Shown piece by piece: positions 1-11,623 of a stretch of DNA of 64,000 nucleotides. The notes beneath the pieces were generated by a model. The model ran no database searches. It was given only the letters and a program-made list of their open reading frames with translations, and was not told where the DNA came from. The translations under genes were made by a program, and so were the position numbers. Every line of letters starts with the position of its first letter. Within the stretch, counting starts at the first letter, position 1. This stretch comes from Macrolepiota albuminosa (lineage: Eukaryota > Basidiomycota > Agaricomycetes > Agaricales > Agaricaceae): contig JAMWFC010000117.1 of assembly GCA_027475525.1 (NCBI GenBank), forward strand, positions 1,598,183 through 1,662,182, written 5' to 3'.

Positions 1-2098
1 AACTGGCAACGCATTGTCAGCGGAGTGCCTCAGCAGGCATTGTCTGAGGTAGAGACTGTGACGACAACTCCAGCAGAGCCAGAGGCACTACTTGCAGTGC
101 AAGAGGTTAAGACACCTCGAAAGCAAGTCACTATCAAGGAAGAGGTAGACAAAGTCCACATTCTTGAGGAGCAAACACAACCATGACACGTAGTGCGACG
201 TGTCCACCTAGTGGACAACTGGAATGAACGCATTAATTACCAGAGGATACGCAACCAGGACTTGCGCAATCATGGTGAGTCATTGATTAATGACCAGGGG
301 GTAGCCTTTGAAAGGCGTGAGGGTGTAACGCCTGTCAATGACATGTGGCAATAATTCGCAGCTCAAACTGCTGAACTGGACAGAGATCCAGGTGGTAGTG
401 ATGATAGTAGTGATCACTATGAGAGGAGGGAGCCAAATCGTCAGAATAATGACAGTGGAGGTCGTGATCGTAGGAATAATGATCAAGATGATAATAATCG
501 TTGTGATGGTGACAGGCATGGTGGTGAATTACCAGCAGAGCAAGAAGTGAGGCAACAGCCCACCTCAAGGCTGGAAAGAACAGTCAATGAACACCTATTT
601 CGCAGTCCTCAGGCATTTTCGATGCCCGCACCGCATGAGTTGCGTGAAAGTACGCCTGGAATGAATGAGGCCGTCAGGATCCATATGGATCATATGCATG
701 ACCATCTCACTCGTCTGGCAGATGACTCTTCTGAAGTCAGGTTTAAATTCCCTGCGGGAGTAAGTCCCCACAAATCTGATGGTAAGCACATATGTGCATA
801 TGCTGGAGGGCATAGGTTCTTCCAATTGGAGGACTGGGCCATGGACGTCTGCTACCACCTGGCAGCCTGCTGTTATGGTGGAGACGACATGGACCAGGAA
901 AGAATATTCGTGCTATACAAATTTATGGAGGAAGAGGCTCAGAATTGGTTCCGTCGCCATGTCCTCCACATTAATCACAACAAACCGCATTGAACGTTTA
1001 AAGAAGTCCTGATAGGACTGTATAATTGCTTTGTCAATGCTGCAACAATGCAGGAAGCTCAGGATGCCTTTGGAAAGGCAGTGTATGACACTAAGACTGG
1101 CGTCCAGACATTTTATGATGACCTGGTGGGTCATGCACAGAATATGGCTATCTATCCCGACAAATACACCATTTGCGAGACACTCCTAGATGGAATACCC
1201 GCAGACATGAGGAGAGCGTTAATATGCGACAACAATTTGTCTCTGGAGGTCAATACTGTGACCAAATTTTTGGCGTATGCTATTCGTTATGAGCAGTCAA
1301 CACAGACTGCGAATCATTATGAGCAGCGTAGTTCATGCCGAGGATCCATGAACTGTCAGGCAGTGAAGGTGGGAACCTTCCTGGCCAAACGGTTGGAGAT
1401 GGAGAACAATCACAATCCATGATTTGTTGTCCACAAGACTATTCCAGGAGGCCAATGGCCTTGATCGAAGCCTGCTGGACAATGGCCAGCAAAAGATAGT
1501 CGACCCTTTTCAGGTCAAAACCAAGTAGTAGCACGAGGGGTAGCAGCACCTGCAGCACGTCAGGCAAGCAAACCCATTGGGACCTCTGGAGCAGTCCAGA
1601 GAAGGCCTGCCAGAGACCCTTCAGTATGTTACAACTGTGGCAGGAGTGGGCATTTCGCTAAGGAATGTCCTGCCCTGCCTAAGGCACACATCCAAGCAGC
1701 CCATACAGCTGCGGCACCGAGCGATGTCGTCAGTGACGACAAGGGCGACAAGGTCATTGAAGAAGCAGAGGAAGAGCAGCAAGTAGAGGCTGACAGGTCA
1801 GAAGTGGATGATGCCGAGAGCATCCAGATTGATGGCAATGAATAGGTTGCAGTGAACGTGTATGACAGCAACTATTATACTTGTGATGACAAGGAGGAAC
1901 ACCTGTTTGCACTAACCAAGTGCCGTGGAGATCAGCGCGTCCAAATAAGACGCGTAACCCTGCAGAAGGCAACTAATAAGTTGCAGCAACCATGCTATAC
2001 TTCCGAGGAGAAGGAGTGCTTGGTCACCTATGTTGATGTCAATGGACATCTGGCATGGACGCTGTGGGACTCAGGGAGTACCACTATAGGCATTACGC

Positions 2099-3157
2099 TG
2101 ATGACGCCCAAATTGAGCTGGGTACTGCATGGACTATCACTAGTACAGCTACTTAGCCGATATAGCTTTGGGCATGCTAAGTATGTGAGAGAGTCCCGGA
2201 CAGGTCCCAGAGAACACACAGTAGGCAAGAGGGTGGTGGCAAGGAAAGTGGATAATTGGAGGCACTTGCATATGGCTCCAAAATGTGGCTACAGGGCGCT
2301 AAAAGTCGCTAAGAGGGAGCGCTAAGAGCATGGGAAAGTCACTAAGGAAGGCACTAAGAGGTGCAGGAAAGGGTCGCTAAGAGGTACTAAGTGTTAGCAC
2401 CTAGAATGTGATAATAAAATAAGGAAGGCACTAAGAGGTGCAGGAAAGGGTCGCTAAGAGGTACTAAGTGTTAGCACCTAGAATGTGATAATAAAAGAAT
2501 GAGATTGCTTAGCAGATCTAAGCATGAAAGCCAAGCCATAGTTGCAAGGCGCTAGAGAGAGAGATAGAAAACTAGAGCAGAGTCCTCTTGCTTGACACGG
2601 TCAACAAGAGGTAGTCTGTTGTGTATGGAGACCAAAATGTTGGGATACGATCCCTACTGCCAAATTGATTTCCCTGTACTACTAACAAAAAGTAGGTATT
2701 TATAGTAAAGAAAGTTAGCCAATGCTAAGAGGTTAAGCACCGCTAGAGGGTGGTGAACTGATAAAAATGTAAGTAAATGTGGTGAATTGAATTGTATAGT
2801 AAAAAGGTCCATAATGATGCTGTCATGGAAATACTTCATCATTTCCCCTTGTAAGCGCTGCCACTGGCTAAGAGCATTATGCCAGATTGACTGATGCCAA
2901 GTGTCTGTGTAAATGTATAGCCTTGAAGTGCAAGTGGCAAGGTGCGGCGAGGTGTCAATAGTGGTGCGAAGAATAAGTGGTGCCATAAAAAGTGGTCTGA
3001 GAGTAATTGGAGTCTGTAGCTGCAAGTTATTAGTGTAAAAATATGAGAAAAATAGCGCTGGAAGCGCTAGAGCGTGGCACTTCTGGTGGTACTAGTGGGC
3101 CAATGTGAGGTGCGTGTATTGGTGCTATCTGTAGCCAGCCACGATGCAGACTCATCA
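2099..3157 (+). mobile_element. Solo LTR 'LTR-C', copy 1, inserted in the Gypsy-B protease
   Basis: A 1,059-bp block beginning TGATGACGCCC and ending CTCATCA interrupts the protease codons after WDSGSTTIGIT. The intact Gypsy-A protease shows the uninterrupted reading (GITPQFAH), which fixes the insertion point. The flanks are ACGC (2095-2098) and ATGC (3158-3161): a 4-bp target duplication with one CpG C-to-T change. A second copy is at 45448-46413. It holds no coding domain, has TG...CA ends, and carries repeated GCTAAG words. It includes one 77-bp exact duplication (2343-2496), so its real length is probably about 982 bp. A solo LTR is the best reading; a non-autonomous LTR element is possible. 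Confidence 0.78.
2343..2496. repeat. Exact 77-bp tandem duplication (2343-2419 and 2420-2496)
   Basis: Two identical 77-bp units abut. The other LTR-C copy (45448-46413) has only one unit. Four other tandem duplications in this window have the same period, which points to an assembly join. Confidence 0.95.
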
Positions 3158-3612
3158 ATGCCCCAGTTCACTCACGTCAACGCAATTTGCGTTCATGAAC
3201 TGGAGGAGCCATTGATGCTCCAGCTGGGGACTGTAGGGAGTTGCACCATGGTGCAGTTTGGTGCTGAAGTAAGAATAAAGACATTAGGGACGTCGACCAA
3301 GGAATATGTAGACATAGCAAATTTCAATCACTACGACATAATCATCGGTACACCGTTTATGCGTAAAAATAAGGTGTCGTTGGACTTTGTGAACAACATG
3401 GTTGTTGTAAATGATACGCCTTTGAAGGTGGAGAAAGTCGTGTTGAACGACACAGATGGTCGTCTGAGGCGCTATTGCGCAACTGAAAAGCGGTGTGATG
3501 AATGCAACTGACTAGATGGTTGCATGAGAGCGACTGTACAGGAAGTGGGGAACAAACATGTCCCACCAAAAAGCTTGCCAGTAGATTTGCCGGCTATACT
3601 GATGTCTGAGGA

Positions 3613-3651
3613 ATGTGTGACTGAGCCATAGCCTTCAGAGGTTGCCCTTAC
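3613..3651 (-). mobile_element. LTR scrap matching the solo LTR at 25091-25665
   Basis: A 39-bp segment reads, on the minus strand, TGTAAGGGCAACCT and so on. It matches the first 39 bp of the LTR that interrupts the Gypsy-M integrase at 25665. It sits exactly where homology to Gypsy-B stops, so it marks a deletion or rearrangement breakpoint. Confidence 0.6.
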
Positions 3652-3985
3652 AGGTATTGACTCTCTGTTAGAAATCAAGATCCTATGACAAAATAGATCA
3701 GTAATAATCTAAAATGTAAGTAAGTCTTTTATGTCCAATATAATCAAAGAGAGTATAGCTCACCCTTAGTCCTGTATAAGTAACTAAGGGTGTTGTGTAT
3801 ATGTAGTCAATATATATATATGTCTATTGTTCTACTAGAATAAAAGGCAATGGTCTTTGTTGATGAGGACAAAGCATGAGGACAAAGCTGTTTAGTCAAG
3901 GAGTGCACTGGCTGGTGTGACAATCAACACTCTCTAGAGTCAAACATCTGAGAAATGCTCAGCACATTGGAACTAAGACATAGGA
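3652..3985. other. Unassigned AT-rich spacer
   Basis: No coding signal is seen. It holds a 9-bp inverted repeat, CACCCTTAG (3761-3769) with CTAAGGGTG (3784-3792), and a short AT dinucleotide run near 3811. It may be remnant LTR, but I found no matching copy in the window. Confidence 0.4.
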
Positions 3986-5960
3986 GTGGAGCTAGTCAAG
4001 ACACTAGCTAGGGTGCAGGAGGTGCCCAATACAAATCTAGTTAGTACTTCTCACACTCCAGCAGCCCAGAAAAGGTGTGAGGAGCCTCCTCACACCCAGG
4101 CCCAAGAAGCCAGGACAGACCATCTTGGTCTGGATGGCCAGGCCAGTACAGCCTGCAAGCTAGAAAGCAAGGCATCTATGATGCCTCATAAGTGACCTCA
4201 AAACTAAGAGACATTCATTCAAAGATGACCAAAATGCTGTATTTAAAGACACTAAGCCCATTGATGACATGCATTGTCAGTTCATTGCTCAGGCCCAGGA
4301 GAATCATGCTTCTCCAGATCTAGTTCTTTGCAATGATTATAATCAAGGAGACTTTCTCAATCAGGCTAGCACCATGAGACCAGATATCCCTGGTAAGTAC
4401 CAGGGTGAGCACCTTAAATCTGCAATCCAGAAAGATGGTAACTATGCTTTCTGCCATGGAGCAGCAGAATGCCCTCAGCAGGGTGGAAGAGGAAAATTGT
4501 TGCTCCAGGTCTTACTTAGCAACCAGATCTCCTAGTCAGCATGAGGCAATACAAATGCATCACAAAACCATGCACAATTGCCTTCATTGAGTAGTCAATG
4601 ATGCACTAGAAGTAACCTTGCAGTTACCAGATGGTGTAAAGCTGCATAAAGCAGACAGCAGACACATCTGAGTATATTCTGGAGCATCCAAGTTCAGTGA
4701 CTTGGGAGCTGAGTGATAGATGTGTGTTATCACAGAGACCATACAGAAAGAGAACAATTTTTGTTCTGCCAGAGTTCTTGGCTAAAGAGGCCATGAGCTG
4801 GTTTCAATGAGTGGTGCTGCATGTCAACAGAGTCCAGTGTAACTGAACATTTAAAAGAGTTTTCACTAGACTGTACAATAGATTCATACATCTGTCAACA
4901 CTGCAAGATGCACAGCAGAACTTCTAGTCCACTAAGTACACCAAGAAACTAGGCATACAAGGATTCTACAATACCCTTAATGGCCATGCCCAGAACATGG
5001 CAGTGTACCCAGATGAGTACACTATGCTCAAATATAGCACTCCAGTAGACATGCACTGCTACTTGATATGTGAGGATGGATTGTCACCAGAGGTTAGCGA
5101 TGTGGAAGAATTTATGGCTTATAACATTCAATATGAGCAGTCACTCAAAACAGCAAACCACTATAAGTAGCATAATAGCTGGAAGAGGAGGAGCAGGCAT
5201 GCTGCTCGTATTGACCCCATTGCAAAGCCAACAAATAAGAACCTATTGAGGACAATAGTCAACTACTTCCTAATTTGATTATTGTATGTTTTCTGTCATT
5301 TGCTGCATGTCACACCTCAGTGTTTCTAGCCACTGAGGTGTAAGTCAATCCTTCTTAATATATTACTTATTATCTGTAGTCCCTCTCTTTAACTACAGGT
5401 AGAAATACCCAATATATCATAGTGTTTCCAACCACTGAGGTTCCCTCTCTTTAACTACAATTATCCAAGGTCCTCCAAGACTGGTCCTGCCTCAACAGAA
5501 CCTTCCTGACAAAGAAGACCAACCTGGAGTAGGATTGCAACTACAATCCATGCTGTGTAGTGCACAGAGCACCAGTCAAAAATTAGAGGTACAGTTGCTC
5601 ATGTCTGGAGTAAGTTCAGGATGGAGATTGTCATAAACTCAAGTCAAATAATAAAGCCAGAGGTCCAACCACCTCATCTGGCCAGACAAGAACTTACTTT
5701 GCATGTGGCCAAGCTGGCCACTATGCTACTAGCTGCACAATCAGAGCATGAGCTCAGCAAAAGGGATATACACTCTGAGCACACCCTGAGCACACCTACA
5801 AGCAGCATGTACCACTGCAGCAAGTGGGAGTGATAGTGACATATCCACCAAATCAGAGATGGAACCACTTCCTGATGACCAGGGATCCTCAAGAAGAGAC
5901 AGTGGGCATGGAGCCCAAAAGTGTGGTCATGAAGAGGGAGGAGTACAATATATTGTACGA
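3986..5960 (+). pseudogene. Decayed gag fragment of the Gypsy-A family
   Basis: The peptide from 3986 (LVKTLARVQEVPNTNLVST, then EEPPHTQAQEARTDHLGLDG) parallels the gag of the full Gypsy-A at about 52460-52660. Further matches run on: the stretch near 4640 (DGVKLHKADSRHI) parallels 53160, and the stretch near 4970 (GFYNTLNGHAQNMAVYPDEY) parallels 53520. Matching fades near 5960, at the position of the acidic linker after the Gypsy-A zinc knuckle. Many stops and some deletions are present; protease and pol are missing. CpG is scarce, as expected of an older copy. Confidence 0.75.
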
Positions 5961-6572
5961 TGAACATGAATTACACCTATTTTTGGGCTGTTCCTTGGTG
6001 TTGGCCACAGCCTATTGTCCTAAGCTTTTTATATGACCCAAGGCACATCTAGACATCTTGCTTGAGGTGCAGGACACATTTTAAGTAAGTATCCAAGCCT
6101 CAGGACATGTGAAGGATGGGAAAAGTACTTTTCTTTTAATAGCACAAGGTATACATCGAGAATCAGTCCGCGCAGGGCCCTCAATTACTACTATATCTAC
6201 AAGACTGCGTGAATACAATTCTTCGATTTCCGTCTGTCCAGAGCGCTATTTAACATTTCCGCGAATTGTCACGCAAAATCACGCTGTATCACGCGATGTA
6301 GGCGTGTTTTCCAAGCTTAATGGGTTATGAGAACTTCGACTTTTATCCGTGTATCCCCAATCGGTTTCGGATATCTACAGGCTGTGCAGATCATATGCCG
6401 TAGAAGTCGGTTACAAGATCTGTTGATAAAACGAGACTAGGGCCATGTACATATGGGAAGGAACCTGTGACCGATCCTCCGTGTGTTTCTCCCACATCGT
6501 CCTCTTTGTTGTGTCAGGATGGTGGGTGCTCCTTGTGCGGCGTGCTCTTTTTCCAAGAAATTTGTCCTCTAG
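5961..6572. other. Transition from repeat to host-gene DNA
   Basis: To about 6140 the sequence is still low in CpG and repeat-like. After that the composition changes to that of the gene island. No domain is recognised. An ATG at 6519 opens a 17-codon frame that ends in TAG at 6570-6572, directly before the open frame of the next gene's first supported exon. The true first exon of that gene probably lies in this interval. Confidence 0.4.
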
Positions 6573-7815
6573 ACAGCGACGACAACAGCAAACTGCACAT
6601 CAGCTAATTTCAGCTGGGCAAGTCTTGTTCACCGTCTTTGTGAATCGTCCCAGCTGATTGAGGTCAAGTCCTTCAACTCGCTACACCAGAGTCCATGCCT
6701 GATTGCAGCTTACGTCGGTGGTGTTTGTAATGCTGGTCGTATGTTCAACTTCCTCTCCGTTAGTGAATAAATCAGGACTGAGCAAGAGAACAGAATTCAA
6801 GATCGGCCCGTTAGCCCCCGATATGGTCTATGTTGGGCCTACTCTGGGACAAGTAAATCAATGCAGATGCAGCGGGGTCTTCTACAACCTGGTCAGTGCT
6901 TGCGCAGGCTGTCAAGGCAGAGACTGGTTGCCGTAGGCTCGATTTCCACTATATATCGTATTTGCTTATTGGTTTCATTTTGTAACAGATGGTCTGAATA
7001 TAACGCCAACTGCTCTACTATATTTCCTACAGTGTAAGTTGATGTTCAAACATTGCATTTTACCTTGGCTTTTCTCAACTTTTCATAGCTTTCTTGGCAA
7101 CATTCCTTCAGGAACTAGAGTACCTCACTACGCGTACCTTGATCCAACAGTATGTCTCTGAGTTTTTCTAGGACAATAATTGAGTTAAGGAAAACCTAGC
7201 CTGATGACACCTTCAACGTAACCGTTGCCATGCAACCGACAGTACTGGGTGAATGATACCAATATCATCCGTAAATTGAAATTCATCCCACTTGATGCAG
7301 ATGCACCGGAATCGACCGCCCTTCCACAAAGCACTGAAACGTCTGCCCCTACGTCTGCCCCTACGTCCGCCCCTACGTCTTCCCCCCCGGAATCTTCTTC
7401 AAAAGCTGGGCCTATTGCTGGTGGCGTTGTTGGAGGTGTGGTTGGTGTTGCCTTAATCGCCGCATTGGTGTTTTGGTGGACTCGTCGTCGTCGCTCGAGG
7501 ACTGCGCCTTCTGCCGAAGTTGACTTGGCTTCTGCCGTGCCAACTTCACCACCTCCCGGAAGTTTTACTACTGCTCCATCGAGCTTTTCGGCCACTATGC
7601 CGCATCGGCTTTACGTGAGATACCTGTCTTCTTTTCAACGACTCAAGCTGATGAATATGTAGGACCCTTCCGATCCAAGTACTTATCCTGCACCAATCAC
7701 TCCTGCTACCGAATTTACTGGCTCCAGCCAAATGTTGCTTACTCACGTAACTGGCAGCACGTATCCTGGATCTGCTGCAACTGCAGGACGTTACACTGGT
7801 GTACCAGAACTATAA
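6573..7815 (+). CDS. Single-pass membrane protein with cysteine-rich ectodomain (paralogue 1, 5' end unresolved)
   Basis: Proposed exons: a partial one to 6617, then 6663-6738, 6794-6932, 6989-7033, 7089-7149, 7200-7248, 7301-7614 and 7663-7815. Joined, they are open throughout and give an extracellular Cys-rich domain (QSPCLIAAYVGGVCNAG; CRCSGVFYNLVSACAGCQGR), a Ser/Thr/Pro stalk with APTS repeats, a transmembrane helix with a glycine-rich start (IAGGVVGGVVGVALIAALVF) followed by TRRRRS, and a cytoplasmic tail ending YTGVPEL. Most agaric genomes carry this family; its role is unknown, and the design resembles cell-surface sensors. The first intron seems to use a GC donor (6618-6662), at the same place after FSW as the first intron of the next gene. 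Upstream of 6573 the frame is blocked by TAG, and no signal peptide could be placed. Either an upstream exon was missed or the gene is damaged. Confidence 0.72.
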
Positions 7816-8581
7816 AATCACAAGTGTAAATAAATATCACCGTTTGTGGACAGTCCTTCGGATATCTTGTTAATCATTGTTTGAAAAGGATTGGATTTGT
7901 TTTCCTTATGCTATGTCGAAAGCTTTCCTCTGTTCGTATGTACCTACTCCATATGATATCATCAAAGTTTAGCCTTGAGAGTGAAGATAATTTATTGCTA
8001 AGTACATCACGTACTCAGGGTTCAGGTTGAGGAATCGCCAACGTAGTATGTGTATGTGATGCAACCAACATGGTAAATTGTAGAGCATCGTCCTAAACCA
8101 AGAATACATACGTTTACTTTTTCGTGTGCTTCCTTGAAGCACAGTTTAATGACCTTTTGGGACACGAGTTTTGTAATTAATCGATGCTTGTATAAGGTGG
8201 AAATCTGAATTTTTCTTTTGCAAATATCAATTGTATTCTTATTAGTATTGTAAATCACCATACAACGGAAGGAGAACCAGATATTATAAAATAGTTAGTG
8301 TCTGGATGGAAGGTGTCATAAAATGTGAAAGGGTAGCTCAAAAACTATGTATTATTTTGGATTGGACATGATACTCATAGCGCAATTGGATATCGACAAT
8401 TTTTCCCAGGGACGTGCCTGTCCCAAGGGAGCATCATCTTCACGCTGTCCTTGTTTTCACAATCCCGTGTATACCGGTATACTCATCTTGTCACAGGCAT
8501 GGTCAAGACATAGATTTGGATCTTACTAACCGCCCAGCAGATTCTGTCTATTAACTCCCATTAGCATTTGCAAGTGTCGAT
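7816..8581. other. Intergenic region between paralogues 1 and 2
   Basis: Holds the 3' end of paralogue 1 and the promoter of paralogue 2. It has AT-rich sequence and no convincing ORF or RNA gene. The short reading frames on either strand lack recognisable features. Confidence 0.5.
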
Positions 8582-9887
8582 ATGTCGGTTTTCTTTCTAG
8601 TGCTGCTGTGGGTGGTGCGGACTGTGGCCCAATCTTCGAATGTTACAACATGCATTCCGCAGTATTCATGGGTTGGTTACTCTCCATATTCATTGGCAAT
8701 CTAATTTTTGCCCAATCTTAGGCCATTAACTCACGAAACCAAACACCATGCTTAGTCGCTGCGTATCTCGAAACTGTCTGCAGTGATCAACGTAATTTCC
8801 TCATTCATCTTTATGCTCTCAAATCTGACTAGTCTCTCACTTAGCCGTAATTATACCTTCATTACCACCAGACAATCATTATCTCGGCCCAAATTTTATT
8901 CAAGCAAACATCTGTGTCTGCAATGTTGTCGTTTACTCTTTGGTCAGTGCCTGCGGAGGATGTCAAGGCCGTGATTTCACGAATTGGGGAAATTGGACGC
9001 TGAATTGTGCTCAAATTGACAATAAAACGTCCTCCCACTACACATTCTACACTGCTTCTGTCTGACAGATAAACAGATACCCAAAAGCAACACCTGCAGC
9101 CGTCGAGATACCCAACTGGGCTCGCTATGATATTAGCAAGGTGTGGTCTCTCATGGATCAATTTTGGCTCTCGCTGAACGACATATAGACGAACTGGACA
9201 TTTAATGCTACTGTTGCATCTGCAATTGCAGGTGAGATTAAATTTCCCGACTGACAATTTGTGCACATAATAGGCCAGCTTCAGAAGCCCCTCAATCGTC
9301 GATCCAACCAGGGACAGCATCAACATCAGCCGAAAGTGATTTGCCAGCTCCAACAGAAGCACAGCCGTCTGAAACAGAAGCACAGCCGTCTGAAACAGAA
9401 GCACAGCCGTCGGAGTCAGCCGCTACGAGCGAGAAGACGTCCCATGCTGGCGCCATTGCCGGTGGGGTTGTTGGAGGCCTTGCCGGCATTTCCTTGATCG
9501 CCTTGGCTGTGTTTTGGTTCTTCCTCAAGCGCGATGGTATATGGAAAAATCAAAGGAAGAACCATCAGCGCATTGATCTTGATGCGGAGGGTTTGCAGCC
9601 AACGTCAATGGGTGATGTTCACAAGGGTCATACCGTATCGCAGTCCATGTCAAACGTGCGCAGGTCAGGGCCTTTATCAAATACGAGTCTATTGGTAAAA
9701 ACTCCCATCTGACAAACTGAGATTTCGCTGAATGGCTCAACAGGAACCACAATCTACGGGAGATGCATTTACTCCCGTAACCTCACCTATGTTTACCACA
9801 CTCAGTGTCAGAAACTCCATGGATAGCCTTCCCTTTACTGGCTCGCAGGTCACCAGAGGTGCATACTCTGGTGCTGCCGAGATCTGA
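8582..9887 (+). CDS. Single-pass membrane protein with cysteine-rich ectodomain (paralogue 2)
   Basis: Seven exons with consistent phases: 8582-8671, 8722-8791, 8845-9028, 9077-9140, 9189-9231, 9279-9694 and 9744-9887, giving 336 residues. It starts with a signal peptide (MSVFFLVLLWVVRTVAQ). The ectodomain shares TPCLVAAYLETVC and YSLVSACGGCQGRDF with paralogue 1. A stalk carries three tandem EAQPSET units. The membrane helix is at about 210-233 (IAGGVVGGLAGISLIALAVF), followed by a basic stop-transfer segment and a roughly 100-residue tail. Intron positions match paralogue 1, supporting tandem duplication. Biochemical role unknown; probably plasma membrane with the Cys-rich part outside. The ATG was chosen because it opens a clear signal peptide. 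Confidence 0.85.
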
Positions 9888-10276
9888 TCGGGCTGTTTGC
9901 TGTATATTCTATTGAAATATTGACTCTTAATGTCAGATATGCTCAGGTCACCATGTGATCATCTGATGAAGTGATGTTTTTTGTAATCTCTCAAATATCA
10001 CGAGTCTGAGGTCTTGCATCATTGCCCAATGATAACGCGGCTTCTTCGAGCAGAACATCCATTAGGGAATCAATATTTATCAATCTCCATTTGCCCGCGG
10101 CTTAGACCTGCGGAGACAGCCGCAAAAAGTTTGTTTGGATTCATCTTTGCACACATCGATATTTATGCCTCGTGTCAGGCCGAAAGAGGGAAATGGGTAT
10201 TTGGCTTCGATGAACTTGTACGGTGGGACATTTACACCGAGCTCCGCTCCACTCAACAGCGAAAAACGCATTCGCC
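9888..10276. other. Intergenic region between paralogue 2 and the third membrane protein gene
   Basis: No supported gene. It should contain the promoter of the next gene. Nothing else distinctive was seen. Confidence 0.5.
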
Positions 10277-11502
10277 ATGATGGTCCGAGGATTGCTTTGG
10301 ATGCCCGTTGTCTTAACTTTCTTGGTTGGCCACCAAGTCTGTGCTATGCGCATTGCCTGGATGGTAAGTAGTAACCTCTCTCTTGCACGTCATCTCACAA
10401 TGCTAATGCCGCGACTCAGGAATCTTTTGGATCTTCTCTGGATCATGGCCCGCATTCAACAACCCTTTCGTGGGATAAGCAATTGGTTGATCATGATAGT
10501 ACGGACAAAATCCGAACATTGTCCGTATCATCAATTCACGAATCATCTCTAAGACATTGCGGCTTGTCATTTCAGTGTTTCTACCTCCCGAACCTTGTCT
10601 CAAGGTTTTGGACCACTCCTACTGAAGTGCGTACATCTCAAGTGACTTTGCACACTGAACCTACCCAAGGAAACTTCGTGAAGATGGATCAACTGGGACA
10701 TCAATTCCCGCAGGGCAGTTTCTTTTCCTTGGTGCGTTGCGTAATCCTTTGGCTCAGTGACCCGACGAGTGAAGTCCTCTGTAGTGAGCTTATTAAGAAT
10801 CCACGTCTAATACTGGCTCGCAGTGTCTCGGTAACTGGTGAGTCAGAGCCGCAATAGTTACGTAACAAAAAGAGCAGTCATGCCTAATTGGAAATAGAAG
10901 CTGCACCAATGAATACACCTGTGGAAAAGCATACCATGAGTCTTGTGGTTTCTGGAGTAATCGGCGCGCTTTGTGCCCTTTCTATTGTCCTCATTGTTGG
11001 GACAATTGTCGTGGTCTGGCGTAGACGCCGATACCAACGAGTCTGCAGGGACATAGAGCGTTCGAGCTCCAGTTCATACTATGCATCGTCAGATCACACA
11101 ATTCCAAGTTTTGCCGGCATAGGAAGCTTCTTGACAGTGGGGGGGTCTTTATCATCGGATAGCAGTCCCCCAAAACCAGTACTGCGGTCACGGACGTCGA
11201 TTGAACTCGAAGGGAATGTCAATATGTTACCACCACGACAATCAGCAGAATCCGCCGTTTTACTTCCAAACAATTTGTATGTGCCTGTATGTTCCCATTT
11301 GCCCGAGTCTGTGTGTGTAGGGTGTTAAAGATGACACTCTTAGGTTCCTACGGGGGAGACGTCGCCTGCAGCGGAATCATCACATGTGATGTGCACAACA
11401 CCAGGGGGAGATATCAACGAATCACCTGTCAGAGAGCTTGCTAAAGAACACGGACTCATGAAAGGTGACGCAGATCTGAGGTCTCCCAGTCGGACTATCT
11501 AA
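10277..11502 (+). CDS. Single-pass membrane protein, similar architecture (third in cluster)
   Basis: Four exons: 10277-10363, 10420-10837, 10898-11286 and 11344-11502, giving 350 residues. An N-terminal signal peptide (VVLTFLVGHQVCA) precedes an ectodomain of about 150 residues. A membrane helix at about 184-209 (VVSGVIGALCALSIVLIVGT) is followed by a basic WRRRRYQR anchor and a Ser-rich cytoplasmic tail ending SRTI. The design and size match the two preceding genes, but the ectodomain lacks the CxGCQGR motif and has only scattered cysteines. It is therefore a diverged paralogue or an independent member. Exon 2 could hide another short intron. Function unknown; a surface sensor or adhesion role is only an inference from architecture. 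Confidence 0.75.
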
Positions 11503-11623
11503 CGTAGTGTTTGTGACTGATATTACGCGTGATGTGTTTTCATAGTCACATGATTTAGCTTGGCGCGTTGATGTATTTGTGTATTGACATTGTTTGACCT
11601 CCAATTGCAACTGTCCGGCTGAG

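Larger units (their letters stand above)
1..3612 (+). pseudogene. Partial Gypsy-B element: decayed gag and protease (5' end outside window)
   Basis: Relic of a Ty3/Gypsy gag-protease region. Gag pieces lie at 547-993 (contains DWAMDVCYHLAACCYGG) and 1048-1422 (contains HAQNMAIYPDKYTICETLLD). A CCHC zinc knuckle, CYNCGRSGHFAKEC, is at 1627-1668. The aspartic protease starts with WTLWDSGSTT near 2062 and resumes after an inserted LTR at about 3158, with DIANFNHYDIIIGTPFMRKN near 3320. The whole stretch, minus the 1,063-bp insertion, is collinear with 28934-31480 of the full Gypsy-B copy. Stops and frameshifts separate the pieces, so it is not functional. Homology ends abruptly at 3612, where a 39-bp LTR scrap begins. 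The family assignment is secure; the missing 5' part lies before the window. Confidence 0.88.

Noticed and set aside
280..568. Ile/Thr- and His/Tyr-rich minus-strand frames (also 29161-29460)
   Set aside because: Caused by the Asp/Asn/Gly-rich linker of Gypsy-B gag on the plus strand; both copies show the same shadow.
2343..2496. Biological minisatellite
   Set aside because: Two exact units only, with the same 77-bp period as in unrelated places; assembly join is the simpler explanation.
8862..9404. 180-codon minus-strand frame
   Set aside because: Runs antisense through several exons and introns of paralogue 2; no features of its own.
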